This document shows positions 1 to 11,236 of a stretch of 64,000 bases of DNA, piece by piece. The notes beneath the pieces are model-generated. The model was not told the DNA's origin. It saw nothing but the letters and a program-made list of their open reading frames with translations, and ran no database searches. The position numbers and the translations under genes are program-made. Every line of letters begins with the position of its first letter. The stretch's first letter is position 1. This stretch comes from Purshia tridentata (Eukaryota > Streptophyta > Magnoliopsida > Rosales > Rosaceae): contig QANT01007002.1 of NCBI GenBank assembly GCA_003254885.1, positions 1 to 64,000 of the forward strand, read 5' to 3'.

Positions 1-940
1 ATATTATACCATATCATAATATTAAGATATGATATAAATTAACTATGAATTATAGTATATTGAAAACTACTATCTACGGTAGAGTTACTCGTTTTTTTTT
101 ATATGTATTGTTCTTAATTGTCATTTTAGCATAGGACATAATTGTCTATTTAAATATTAAAATGTTATTGGGTAAAATGAGAAAATTATTAAGTATGAAT
201 ACAATTTTCCATATTATTTTTCTCTTGGTCAAATATTTAAAAATTAAGATCATGGACGTGGACACCAAACAAAAGGATTTGCCGTGAATTTTTGGAGACG
301 CGGCGAAGATTGATGATGATAATATTAAATAATACAATTTTTTTTTTTTCAGTGCGAAGCGATGACTTTCCTTATTTGGACGGCCTGATAAGAGTGAAGT
401 GGCCGCTGCATGCCCTCATCGATGTGGCCGTGGCGATCTGCCACAGTTACACGTTTGCTGCAACGTGACAAATTTAAAAACTTTTTATTGCTTTTATTCG
501 GAAAATATTATTTTATGTAATCATACACAATCACGTCATATAGTTATTTATTTATTTTATAATATAAACAGATGTTGGATTTATTTTATATATAAATTTA
601 TAATATAAATAACTTTAACTTAATTATAATACGTAATATATGAAAATATTACGATAATAAAAAATAGAATTTAATTATAATCAGATATTATTTTAGATAA
701 ATAATTAAAATCCAAATATAATGTGGCCGACCCGATATATTTGTTCTTGGATTATTTTTGTTTAGGGCTTTGGTCCTCTTTGTTTGCTAAAAACAAGAAA
801 AAAAAAATTAAACTTATTAAAGAATACACCAGCTGGTAATTAGGAATGAAAACATTAATTAAATGATTTTTCAACCACTTAGTAAGATAAGGATAGTTAA
901 TTATTTAGTAAACAGAGAATCAGAGAGTGTCTTGATTTTT
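1..940. other. AT-rich intergenic DNA
   Basis: Strongly AT-rich stretch with homopolymer runs. I recognise no coding domain in either strand. The short reading frames have no family resemblance. Confidence 0.6.
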
Positions 941-1142
941 GACACTAATGGAGTGACTCTTTCTCTTCCCAAAATGTAATGGTAGGAGACAGTAAACCAA
1001 AGGTTAATGCTGGAATGGTAAAGGACTCTCTCTCTTTCCAAACCATTACAAAATACAAACCAAAGGCCTCAAGGAAGATTTCACACACATGGAGGGTCTT
1101 GTATCTGAGACATTCACATGGAAAATATAAAACTTCTCCGAG

Positions 1143-1764
1143 TTGAATACGAAGATGCATTACTCTGATGTTTTCGTTGTGGGTGCTGATTTCAAATGGC
1201 GGATCCTAATGTATCCCAAGGGCCTAAAGTACTCCAACCACTTGTCAATGTTTTTGGATGTTGCAGATGCTTCAACATTGCCATATGTGTGGAATAGATT
1301 TGCCCAATGCAATTTTTCTGTGGTTAATCAACTTGACAGTAACAAGTCAATAGCACATGACATTCAACATGAGATCAAAGAAGGCGACCGTAACTGGGGC
1401 TTTGCATCATTCATGCCTCTGAAGTGAGTTTCATGACCCTAGTAAAGGGTATCTTGTGAATGATACATGTGTTGTTGAAGCCAATGTTGCAGTCCGCAAG
1501 GTTGAAATGAAGACTTTAGACGACCAAGTTTGTACTGAGCCTAATGGCAGTGGTGACCCTTATGTTGCCAAGGAACATGTGGAAGTTCCCTCTACCAAAG
1601 TTGGCGAGCTCATGGAGTTTAGGGGTTTCGGGCGAATAGAGAAAGCTTTTGTTCTACCGCTAGAACAAGTGTGTTTGTGGCATCCTTGGCTGATTGAGTG
1701 CCAGAAGAAGAGAAGTCGTATGTTTACTAGATTTTACTTGGGTACTGAGTCACTGACACAGTGA
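1143..1764 (+). pseudogene. MATH-domain gene fragment with 1-bp frameshift
   Basis: The frame at 1143-1427 reads as the middle of a plant MATH (TRAF-like) domain: the FKWRILMYPKG strand, the LSMFLDVADASTLPY turn and the NWGFASFMPL strand. An extra T near 1425 breaks the frame. Reading resumes at 1456 with the last MATH strand (GYLVNDTCVVEANVAVRKV type) and the start of the family's C-terminal region (PSTKVGELM, VCLWHP, KKRSRMFT). After that it diverges and stops at 1764. The start of the MATH domain and the coiled coil are absent. Related plant proteins are annotated as MATH and coiled-coil domain proteins. This is a relic: truncated at both ends and frameshifted, and similar in sequence to the tail of the frame at 3149-4030. 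Confidence 0.75.
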
Positions 1765-2250
1765 CACTAATTAATGGAGCCACTACCTCTCTTCCCAAAT
1801 GCTGTTGGATTTTATCCTAACCTTATAAACTAACCTTAAACTTCAAAGAAAAATAAAAGCACAGAGAGAGAACAAAGAGTTGAGAGAGAGAAAGAGTTGA
1901 GAGAGAGAGTTTTCAGGTAAGAGAAATGTATTTTTGATTTCATTAGTTTGAACTTTACTACAACTTCTTAATTTATATAAGATAGATAAATTATTTTTAC
2001 AAAATATTTAATGAAGATTATCTCATCTCATTAAAAGAGAATTTGAGTGTCAAACTTTCTAATCTTAAAAATTTAAATATATTTTTAAAATAATAATTTA
2101 ATCACTTAATGTACGATAATCTTTACTATATATTTAATAACTAAATAAAAATAAATATTTAATATAATAAAAAAAATGTCAAACTTTTTCTCTACTTCAA
2201 TCAATTCCACGTTAACTTCAACCAATGCAATGGTTGCTAGAATAGTAAAC
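1765..2250. other. AT-rich spacer between MATH relics
   Basis: GA-rich tract near 1860-1915, then AT-rich DNA. The beginning (about 1763-1800) resembles 940-975, suggesting the MATH fragments arose by local tandem duplication. No gene seen. Confidence 0.5.
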
Positions 2251-2261
2251 GACTCAAGTGC

Positions 2262-2471
2262 ATGACTATCTCTCTTTCAAACATGTCATCTCCTGCAGAA
2301 GTTCAGAACTTGTCGATGAGCTTGGAGGTTCCAGATGGCTTAACACTTGGATATGCCAAATGCAGCTTCATTGTGGTTAATCAACATGAACCAAACAACT
2401 TCATGCTGCGTGACATTAAGCATGAGATCGAAAGACAGCGAGGGTAACTTGGGCTTTGCATCATTCATGTT
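2262..2471 (+). pseudogene. Second MATH-domain relic, cut by the hAT end
   Basis: Translation gives MATH fragments (LSMSLEVPDG, AKCSFIVVNQ, DIKHEIE, NLGFASFM) matching the order in the copy at 1143-1427. One extra A near 2429 shifts the frame between DIKHEIE and NLGFASFM. Immediately after FASFM the sequence switches to a hAT-like terminus at about 2474. The rest of this MATH copy appears to resume inside the reading frame at 3149-4030, so this is probably the 5' part of the same interrupted gene. Confidence 0.65.
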
Positions 2472-2473
2472 CG

Positions 2474-3400
2474 TAGGGGTGGTTTTGAAAACCGAAAAAC
2501 CAAACAGAATCGAACCGAACCGAACCGAACCGAACCAGATGGCTTCCCGCTTTGTTGAAACGCGTTTTGGTTTGTTGTTTCAGAATCCCTAAAACTCTCT
2601 CATTCTCTCAGCAGTCACCCCTCTCATTGTCTCGTCTCTCTGCGACCGCCGACACTCGTCACCGTCCCTCCACCTGCGAGTCTGCGATCGCCGTAGACGC
2701 TCGACCCACCCCGCTCATTCTCTCTCTCCGTCTCTCATTCTCCACTTCTCCCTCACGGCGGCACGGCCTCACTCTGTCACCCAAATCGAAACCCAACCCT
2801 CCATTCCTTCTATTTTCTGTTTCGTTTCCTTCAAATACCCCAACTTTCAAAATCAGGTATGATTTTGAAACCCTACCCGAAATTCTGTTTTCGATGTGAA
2901 TTCAAAATGTTTTTAGACTTTACTAACAATTTTTATTTTATTTCTGGCAGTTGATAGTGTTGACTTGAGGATTCTGAGGACTGAGGACTGAGATTGCTGC
3001 ACTGCTGCTTTGCTTTGGGTGAGTAGTTTAAATTTGAGTAAATGAGTAGATGGTTGTAGATGGTTTGTGTTGCTGCCAGTTGTTTTAAGACATAGGATTA
3101 GTTTTTGCTTTGTGTTGCTGCTGAGGTATTAGAGCAACCATCTGAGGTATGAAAAGAAGATTTTCAACAAGGCAACCATCTGAGGTATGGAATCATTTTG
3201 TAAAATATACTACATCTGATGGTAGTGTTAGAGCATCTTGCAACTACTGCAAAACTGATTATGCTGCCCATTCTCAAAAAAATGGGACAACTAGTTTGAA
3301 CCATCATCTTGAGAGATGTAAGAAATACTCCAATAGAGTAGAGGACAAAAAACAAAAGATATTGGCTTATTATAATCCTGCTACTGCTGTGGGGTTTAGT
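2474..3400 (+). mobile_element. Left end of a hAT transposon, 3' part deleted
   Basis: At about 2474 the sequence reads TAGGGGTGG followed by AAAACCGAAAAACC and repeated CGAAC pentamers. This is the usual look of plant hAT termini and subterminal repeats. After it come a CT-rich leader (2590-2860), a probable intron (about 2855-2950) and an exon coding a BED zinc finger (3180-3325), the N-terminal domain of plant hAT transposases. The catalytic RNase-H-like domain and the C-terminal dimerisation (hATC) region are missing. About 80 codons into the frame the sequence becomes MATH-family. The right terminus and the target-site duplication were not found. Confidence 0.65.
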
Positions 3401-4030
3401 AAGGATACATGTATTGTTCAAGCCAACTGTGAAGTCCACAGGACTCCAGAAGTTGAAGTTTACACTGAGCCTAATGGCATTGGAGACCCTCATCTTGCAA
3501 AGGAACATGTGGAAATTCCCTCCACCCAAGTGGGGGAGCTCATGGATTTCAGCAGTTTCGGAGGACCAGAGAAAGCTTTTGTTCCACTGCTAGAAGAAGT
3601 CTGTTTGTGGCATCCTTCGCTGATTGAATGCCAAAAGAAGAGAAGTCGCATGTTTACTGAATGTGCATTCATGGCTTTAGGCCGAGTCCTGCATTTTCTG
3701 AAGACGACAAAGGTCAAGGATATGACAGAGGATGCTTGTGAACGCCTTCAACTTTTATGGGAGGAGCTTGTGTCCTTCAGATTTGACTTGGCTTGGCTGG
3801 AACCACATGTTCAATCTGCTTTGAGTATGAAGCAATTGGTGGAAAGGACAGGGCGAGTGAAAAAGTTGAGAGCGGATGTGAATGCTTTGGAGAGCAAAAT
3901 GAAGAGTCTAAGGGGAAGGGTGAGGGTAGTAGAGGTAGATCTTGAGACGGCAAAAAGAGAGTTGGAGAAGGAGGCAGAAGGCTTGGATGTGACAGGTATG
4001 GACAGTGAGCTTGGTTATGGGAGGCATTAG
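3149..4030 (+). CDS. Chimeric BED zinc finger / MATH-tail coiled-coil protein
   Basis: Open frame of 293 codons joining two unrelated sources. Residues about 8-60 form a BED-type zinc finger with ligands C31, C34, H52 or H53, and C57, as at the start of hAT transposases. From about residue 84 the protein is the last MATH strand (KDTCIVQANCEV) and the C-terminal region of plant MATH/coiled-coil proteins: VGELMDFSSFG near 128-138, VCLWHPSLIECQKKRSRMF at 151-169, a helical region at 170-230 and a heptad-like coiled coil at about 226-278. The frame has no stop, while the neighbouring MATH copies are broken. Function is unknown; DNA binding by the finger and dimerisation by the coil are inferred only. 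The start codon is tentative because an upstream exon may exist. It may be an expressed fusion or a chance open frame. Confidence 0.6.
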   Translation: MKRRFSTRQPSEVWNHFVKYTTSDGSVRASCNYCKTDYAAHSQKNGTTSLNHHLERCKKYSNRVEDKKQKILAYYNPATAVGFSKDTCIVQANCEVHRTPEVEVYTEPNGIGDPHLAKEHVEIPSTQVGELMDFSSFGGPEKAFVPLLEEVCLWHPSLIECQKKRSRMFTECAFMALGRVLHFLKTTKVKDMTEDACERLQLLWEELVSFRFDLAWLEPHVQSALSMKQLVERTGRVKKLRADVNALESKMKSLRGRVRVVEVDLETAKRELEKEAEGLDVTGMDSELGYGRH

Positions 4031-4453
4031 CCTTTTTTCAGAGTTCTCTCTTTGATATGACAAAGATGAAAGATATAATGTATGCTGTATATGCAAAACT
4101 TGAACTACGGATTTGGAAATGAAATATATGAAATAGTTGCATTTTGGATCAATAACCCTATTTAACTTGAACATTCAATGTCAAAATGCTGCAGACTGAG
4201 AGAATCAAACATTAGGGTTTCCATATTAAACATTTTAGAATACTTTTGGCTTCAATGTCCAAATTGGCAGTGTGCAATATTGTACATGAACTGCTAGTCT
4301 GCTAGTCCTTGTCTCAGCTTTTCCTTTTTTATTTGGCTATATTATGTTTGGGTTGTTCATAACATGATTACACTCAAGGTTTTTTTTGTTATAGGTAAAT
4401 ATAAAATACAACAAGTGTTTGATCACTTTACGGGTAAAAAAAGACTAATAATC
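4031..4453. other. Intergenic, left edge of the CYP87A duplication unit
   Basis: No coding sequence. From about 4115 it aligns by eye with 8450-8764: both carry a GAGAATCAAACATTA motif and a matching stretch around CATGAACT...CTGCTAGT. This marks the 3' flank of each P450 copy. Confidence 0.6.
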
Positions 4454-6938
4454 TCAGTTTTTCTTCTCCTCGAACTTAATGTGAATGCCATCCCCAAATC
4501 CTAAAATAGGATTTCGAGCAATGCGTCCCTGTTTGATTGTTGTCCACCTATGAACAGAGGTCCAAAAGATAATTAGGCTCTGTAAAACCCTAGTGCAGAC
4601 ACAGTAGATGGATAACTTCTCTTGGGAAAATGAGATCAAATAAGAGGGAAAGGTACCTATATTTGGTGACCAAGACATGGAGAAAGGTGGCCAAGAACAC
4701 TCTACTATACTCTGCCCCTGCACATTGTCTCATTCCTCCACCAAAAGGCATGAAGTTCTTTGATATGGAAAGTGAGTCAAGGTCCTAATTTCCATTCAAA
4801 TATATATAAAATGAGCTGCCAGAGTTTTGTGATTAATGTTACTAAAAATTGAATTTAATGGGAAAAATGAAAATGGTGATACTCAACGCACACAAACGCA
4901 CCTTCCAACGCCATGGATTGAATTCGATGGGATCCTTGAATGTGTTGGGACTTAACTGAAGTGCAGAGGTGACAACCATAATCGTCCAACCTGCCGGAAT
5001 TGTAAATCCTGCACAGCATTTACTCGTACATTTTAGTGAAGAACTGTTTTCAGTCAGAAACAATAGGCATGACCTATTTGTAATGAAGGACTTACCCTTT
5101 ACTGGGATATCCTTCAAAGCTTTACGTAATAGGCCAGGTGCAACATTTCCCAGTCTAAGAGTTTCATTGATAACCTATGTTTTGCAAAGACCAGAAAGAT
5201 ATAAGACTTTTTCAATAATATTGAGCAAGGTAGAAGAAATGTGTTGAGATTGTAGAACTTACTTGAAGAGTGGAAGTCATCGACTTATATTCATCCCATG
5301 TGAGTGGGGAATTTGGATTTTCTCTGTTTCGGAGAATTGCCTCATGCTCAGCCTGATGATAAAGTATGATTTGATCATTAGTGTCTTAAATACAAGAGTT
5401 ATAAGCATTAAATTGATGCACAAACATCATCTACATACAGTCAGCTCTTGTAAAACTGCAGGATGCTCTGCCAGTAAACTGAAAGCTAAAGCCAATACTG
5501 CTGAAATAGACTCAAAGGTAGCAAATAAGCCCCCAACTATCAACTGGACAACAAAATCCTCTGACAAGAACTTCTCTTTATCCATATCATTGCTCATTTG
5601 GTCAAGGAAATCTCCTCGTTGTGTCTCGGGTGAACTGCGTCTCTCCTTTAGCATATCCCTCAACATGGTTGTTACCTTCTTTTGTTCCTGAATGAATACC
5701 AAAACTTCAAACTTCTGTGATATCTCAATTGAATGAAACATATTGTGTATATTTTAATAAATCATTTTGAATATTACCTTTAAACAATTATAGTATGCAG
5801 TACCAGGAATATTCAAGGGGAAGGTCATAAGACCGTCTATGAATTTAGTATATCTCACTCAGGTTATAAGATGAATTTTCAGCATCATAACTTATCATCT
5901 TCTTTGCACTATAATTTAAAACCATCTGCAATGGCGAGAAAAGCTATGTTAATTATAACAAGAACAAGAGTAGATCACAAGTAATAAAGAAGTGATATGT
6001 GGGCTTGAAATTTACAACTGATCCAGCATGTTTCACTTCAACTGATGCCTGACTTGACCATGCACTTAGAGTTTTGTTGACAAGTTCTTCCATTTCAACT
6101 ATCAGCTTTCCCTTAAGCCTCTCAGAACCAAAGTGATTCAAGACAGTGCTCCTCACGTACTTGTGAACAATACCAACAGCATTCGTCTTAGAATCACCTT
6201 CCTGAGAAAAGATCTTGGAAAATGTGTCCAGGTACCATAACTCAACTGATCTACCTTCTTGCTGAAATAAGTAGTTATTGAATTCAGGATCAGCCGATAT
6301 TAAAATTGGTCTACCCACCAAACTAGTCCGAAATATGGGCCTATATCTGCAAAGGAAAGAAAAGAACATCTCCATCAAACTAGGTAGGCAACTTGGATAT
6401 GAGAAACTAGATTTTCTTGTTATCATAATCTTTTGTGTCTTTTCAAACAGAGTTAGGATGGATTGAATTATTGACGCAAAAGAACCAGCAATCTAAATGA
6501 AACCATGAAAGGAACACTTTAGGATTTCAGAACAATTATTACACTGAAAAGCAAAAGATAACAAAACATCTAGCTAGCTTTCCCAAATCTAAACTTTTTG
6601 CTACTTTTTTATTTCTGAATAAGACAACCTATAAGCAAAAAAAATAAATAGCTTAATGAAAAAAGAAAAAAGAAGGTAGAATTATATATACTATGGAACA
6701 GAGCAACATGTTGTTAATTGAGTAGGCATATTTACCTTTGAAGTCTCTTCTTAATGAAAGGATGAAGATCCAGGGAGTAGCTAGGAATGATCAAACTGAG
6801 GGTCTCCCCAATGAGAGGCAACCCCATGGAACCAGGAGGGAGAACCCCATTGCAGTTTGGATTCCTCCATTTGATAATCCAGTGAGTAACATATATGACT
6901 AGCAGAGCTACTAAACTCAACCCAACCCCAGTCCACAT
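4454..6938 (-). pseudogene. CYP87A-like: CYP87A cytochrome P450, left tandem copy, frameshifted
   Basis: Nine exons can be traced with GT-AG borders: 6938-6736, 6346-6016, 5925-5778, 5687-5439, 5352-5263, 5174-5096, 5008-4902, 4784-4657, 4547-4454. Exon sizes equal those of the right copy except exon 3, which is 148 instead of 150 bp. Two bases are missing near 5853, so the frame runs into a TAA at 5847-5845 after about 204 codons. Everything downstream (I-helix FATFES, ExxR motif ETLR, heme loop PFGGGMRQCAG) is still preserved and free of stops in its own frame. The damage is therefore recent, or this is an allele or a sequencing error. If real, only the membrane anchor and N-terminal third would be made. 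A solo LTR sits about 200 bp upstream of the ATG. Confidence 0.85.
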
Positions 6939-7135
6939 TTGTGCCTACTTCTCCTTGTGTATGTGCAGTATGTAAAATTTTTTCAGATCAGATGAAGAGT
7001 GATATACCAGCTTGTTGATGGACTTTGACTTCCCTTATATTTATCTCACTCAAAAAGAATTGGACAAACACCATGCAATTAATATATGACCAGAGACTAT
7101 GGAAAGAGGAATAATTATACAATATTATGGGGTGT
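6939..7135. promoter_or_regulatory. Residual promoter of the left CYP87A copy
   Basis: Short upstream region of the minus-strand P450. A TATA-like ATAAATATAAGG lies on the minus strand near 7033-7045, about 100 bp upstream of the ATG. The solo LTR begins at 7136, so native upstream sequence beyond this point has been displaced by about 0.5 kb. Confidence 0.4.
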
Positions 7136-7647
7136 TGTTGAAGCTAAAATTCCTGTTGGGCCTGATTTTAACAATCAACAATGAATCAATCAACTATATG
7201 CCTTCCTCTCGAACGTCGCACTTCCTTCGAACTTTTGTCTCCTTGAATTGTTGAAATCTCCCCGTGGGGTGTACCTGCAATGACACTCCGATGCTAAAAT
7301 GAGTGAATAATTCAATATGTTTTTCAGTGTATTCTCTTTTCTCAGGTTCGATCCCTCTTTGCATGGAGGCACGTTCCTTTTTATATTAAAAATAATTTTT
7401 CCGTTACCCCCTACCTTCGCGCCTTTTCTTCCCGTTATATTTCTTTAATGTGTTCGATCGTTGGTGTCTTTAATTTGGTTCGTGGGTCATTGAAACGGTG
7501 ATAGAAAACGGGCTATGCCTTTAAGATACAAAATGTTACCGTTTTTCTTTTTGGGCTTAGACCTTTTGAGCTTCTCCTCTTCCCTTTGGATTGGGCCTGA
7601 TTGTGTCTCAGCCCTGGGCTCGAGCCCAGCTATTTCTGTCGCCCACA
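7136..7647. mobile_element. Solo LTR, 512 bp, with 5-bp target duplication GGTGT
   Basis: The element begins TGTTGAAG and ends GCCCACA (TG...CA ends). It is flanked by identical GGTGT copies at 7131-7135 and 7648-7652. It has no internal coding region, as expected for a solo LTR left by recombination between two LTRs. The matching upstream region of the right CYP87A copy (about 11240-11400) lacks it, so the insertion came after the gene duplication. The family was not identified. Confidence 0.75.
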
Positions 7648-7652
7648 GGTGT

Positions 7653-8764
7653 TAATCCTCTAAATAAGCAGACTGTTGGCAATATACTATGTGAAACAAG
7701 GCCCGATCATTTGACTAAACAACATGCACTTGCACACAAAGTTATTAAATCAACCATTTGTTATAAACAAATAGGAAATAACTTCCTCATTACAATACAT
7801 CTTATATGTCTATTTCTCTCATCACATGACCTAGCACAAGATAAAAGTGACGTACACAATAACCCATTACAAGAAAGTTTTACTCTCGCCTCACAGCTCA
7901 CTTCAATGTCCTGCTACTAATGGGTTTTGATTTTTACTAATCACCAATTCAGAGTAAAAGTTGGTTGGTTACTTACTCAAGAAGTTCAAAACAAAATGTA
8001 AGGATTAAACACATGCAATATAAATTCTACGTAATATGTCTCTTGTTCAAGTCATGATAGGTTTACACTGTTTCTTGTTTGACCCAAAAATCAGAATAAA
8101 ATAATTCCTTGAATATTTTATACTATTCTTGGTCCTCCACCATACGCACAAGTTGATATCCAAACATGCATGAAAGTATTTTGTCCTCAAATTGCATGAT
8201 GTTTACTGGGTGACAATCTTTCAAATTCTTAATTGAAAGGTCAACTATTAAATTCAAGTGACAGCGACGATGGGAGAGAGTTATTTCCCGGAAAGTGCCT
8301 AAAGAGATAAAATTAGCAACCCACTTTATTGTTCCAGTAGCATTCACCCACTAATTGATACAGTACTAAAACCATGAAATCTGATAGACATTGAAAGAGT
8401 CACACTGGATGTTATTGAAGAGTATACACATAGGGCAGATCCTATTTCTTATCCCTGCCACATTGAAATATATGAAATACTTGTATTCTAGCTCAACAAC
8501 CATATTTAACTTGAATATGTAACATTGAACATTTAAGTACGGCCCCAGATTGAGAGAATCAAACATTAAAATAGTTTTTTCACTACAACTTCCAACCTGG
8601 AAGTGTGCATATTGTTCATGAACTTCTACTCTGCTAGTAATGGCCTCAACTTTTTCCTATTTTTATTTTTTTCGGCCAGCTATATGCTTAGGTTTTTAAT
8701 TATTGATACATTTTATCTAACAAGTGTTCGATCACTTTACAGTTTACACAGACTAAAGAAAATC
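7653..8764. other. Intergenic DNA between the CYP87A copies
   Basis: No gene seen. The part at 7880-8400 resembles 11820-12570 (shared AGAGTAAAAGTTGGTT and GGAAAGTGCCTAAAGAGATA motifs) and is the upstream flank of the left unit. The part after about 8450 matches the 3' flank of the left copy. Confidence 0.6.
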
Positions 8765-11236
8765 TCAGTTTTCCTTCTTCTCGAACTTAATGTGAATGCC
8801 ATCCCCAAATCCTAAAATAGGATTTCGAGCAATGCGTGCCCCTTTGATTGTTGTCCACCTATGTACACCAAAAACTAAAAAGATGATTAACCTCTGTCAA
8901 AAACCTTGGTGTAGACACACAGATGTGCAACTTCGCTTGAGAAAAAATAAGATAAAATAAGAGGAGAAATGTACCTATATTTGGTGACCAAGACATGGAG
9001 AAAGGTGGCTAAGAACACTCTACTATACTCTGCCCCTGCACATTGTCTCATTCCTCCACCAAAGGGCATGAAGTTCTTGGATATAGCATTTGAGTCAAGG
9101 TCCTAGTTATCATCAAATATAATATAAAACAAAATTAGCTTCCAGAGTTTTTTGATTGGTGATCAATGCTAAGTACACACGCACCTTCCAACGCCATGGA
9201 TTGAACTCGATGGGATCCTTGAATGTGTTGGGACTTAATTGAAGTGCAGAGGTGACAACCATAATCGTCCAACCTGCTGGTATTGTAAATCCTGAAAAGC
9301 ACTTACTTGCATGGTTTAGTGAAGATATTTTTTATTTAGAAACAAAGGGCCTAAACTATTTGTAATGAAGGACTTACCCTTTACTGGGATATCTTTCAAA
9401 GCTTTACGTAATAAGCCGGGTGCAACATTTCCCAGCCTAAGAGTTTCATTGATAACCTATGTTTTCCAAGGACCAGCAAGCTATCAGACTTTTGCAATAA
9501 TATTGAGCAAGGTAGAAGGAATGCATTGAGATTGTAGAACTTACTTGAAGAGTGAAAGTCATCGACTTATATTCGTCCCATGTGAGTGAGGAATTTGGAT
9601 TTTCTCTGTTTCGGAGAATTGCCTCATGCTCAGCCTATAATTATAAAGTATGATTTTATCATTAGTGTCTTAAATAGAGGAGGTATTAGCATTAAATTGA
9701 TGTACAAACTTCATCTACATACAGTCAGCTCTCGTACAACTGCAGGATGCTCTGCCAGTAAACTGAAAGCTAAAGCCAATACTGCTGAAATAGACTCAAA
9801 GGTAGCAAATAAGGTCCCAAATACAAACTGGACAACAAAATCCTCTGACAAGAACTTCTCTTTATCCATGTCAGTGCTGATTTGGTCAAGGAAATCTCCT
9901 CGGTGTGTCTCGGGTGAATTGCGTCTCTCCTTTAGCATATCCCTCAACATGGTTGATACCTTCTTTTGTTCCTGAATGAATACCAAAACTTCAAACTTCT
10001 GTGATATCTCAATTGAATGAAACATATTGTGCATATTTTTTTGGTTACAACATATTGTGTATGTTTTTATAAATGATTTTGAATATTACCTTTAAACAAT
10101 TATGGTGTGCAGTACCAGGGATGTTCAAGGGGAAGGACATAAGACCGTCTATGAATTTAGTATATTTCTCACTCAGGTTATAAGATGAATTTTCAGCATC
10201 ATAACTTATCATCTTCTTTGCACTATAATTTAAAACCATCTGCAATGGCGAGAAAAGCTATGTTAATTATAACAAGAACAAGAGTAGATCACAAGTAATA
10301 AAGAAGTGATTAAGTGGGCTTGAAATTTACAACTGATCCAGCATGTTTCACTTCAACTGATGCCTGACTTGACCATGAACATAGAGTTTTGTTGACAGAT
10401 TCTTCCATTTCAACTATCAGCTTTTCCTTAAGCCTCTCAGAACCAAAGTGATTCAAGACAATGCTCCTTACGTACTTGTGAACAATACCAACAGCATTCG
10501 TCTTAGAATCACCTTCCTGAGAAAAGATCTTGGAAAATGTGTCCAAGTACCATAATTCAACTAGTCTTCCTTCTTGCTGAAATAAGTAGTTATTGAATTC
10601 AGGATCAGCTGATATTACAATTGGTCTACCCGCCAAACTAGTCCGAAATATGGTCCCATATCTGGAAACGAAAGACAAGAACATCTCCATTAAACTAGGT
10701 AGGCAACACTAGACTTTTCTGTGATCATTTTGTGTCTTTACCAACAGAGGTATGATGGATTGAAATATTGAAGCAAAAAGAACCAGCAATATAAATGAAA
10801 CCATGAGAGTAATATTTTTGGATTTCAGAAGAATTATTACATTGAAAAGAACAGACAAAAACACAACTAGCTAGCTTCCCCAAATCTAAAATTTCTGCTA
10901 CTGTTTCTTTTTTCTGAATAAAATGATCTATACGCAAACAAAATATATAGCTTATTGAAAAAGGAAAATGAAACTGTAATTATATATAGTATGAAACAGA
11001 GAAACATGTTGTTAATTGAGTAGGCATAATTACCTTTGAAGTCTCTTCTTAATGAAAGGATGAAGATCTAGGGAGTAGCTAGGAATGATCAAACTGAGGG
11101 TCTCCCCAATGAGAGGCAAGCCCATGGAACCTGGAGGGAGAACCCCATTGCATTTTGGATTCCTCCATTTGATAATCCAGTGAGTACCATATATGACTAG
11201 CAGAGCTACTAAACTCAACCCAACCCCAGTCAACAT
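8765..11236 (-). CDS. CYP87A-like: Cytochrome P450 of the CYP87A family, intact copy
   Basis: Microsomal heme monooxygenase. Nine exons: 11236-11034, 10661-10331, 10239-10090, 9971-9723, 9634-9545, 9456-9378, 9291-9185, 9102-8975, 8858-8765. They sum to 1431 bp, giving 476 residues, about the usual CYP87A length. Visible features are an N-terminal membrane anchor (about 5-25), a proline-rich hinge PPGSMGLPLIGE, an I-helix FATFES at about 283-288 with Ser in place of the usual Thr, an ExxR motif at E345/R348, a WRW motif before the heme loop, and PFGGGMRQCAG with heme-ligand C424. The family relation rests on the WRNPKCNGVLPPGSMG start and overall layout. Some CYP87A enzymes act on sterols or triterpenes (for example sterol side-chain cleavage in cardenolide plants), but the substrate here cannot be read from sequence. 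It is the only working copy of the tandem pair. Confidence 0.93.

Noticed and set aside
7345-7355. GGTTCGATCCC as a Pol III B box of a SINE or tRNA gene
   Set aside because: No A box or tRNA fold nearby. It lies inside a TG...CA element with a 5-bp target duplication, which fits a solo LTR better. Such a match is expected by chance at this window size.
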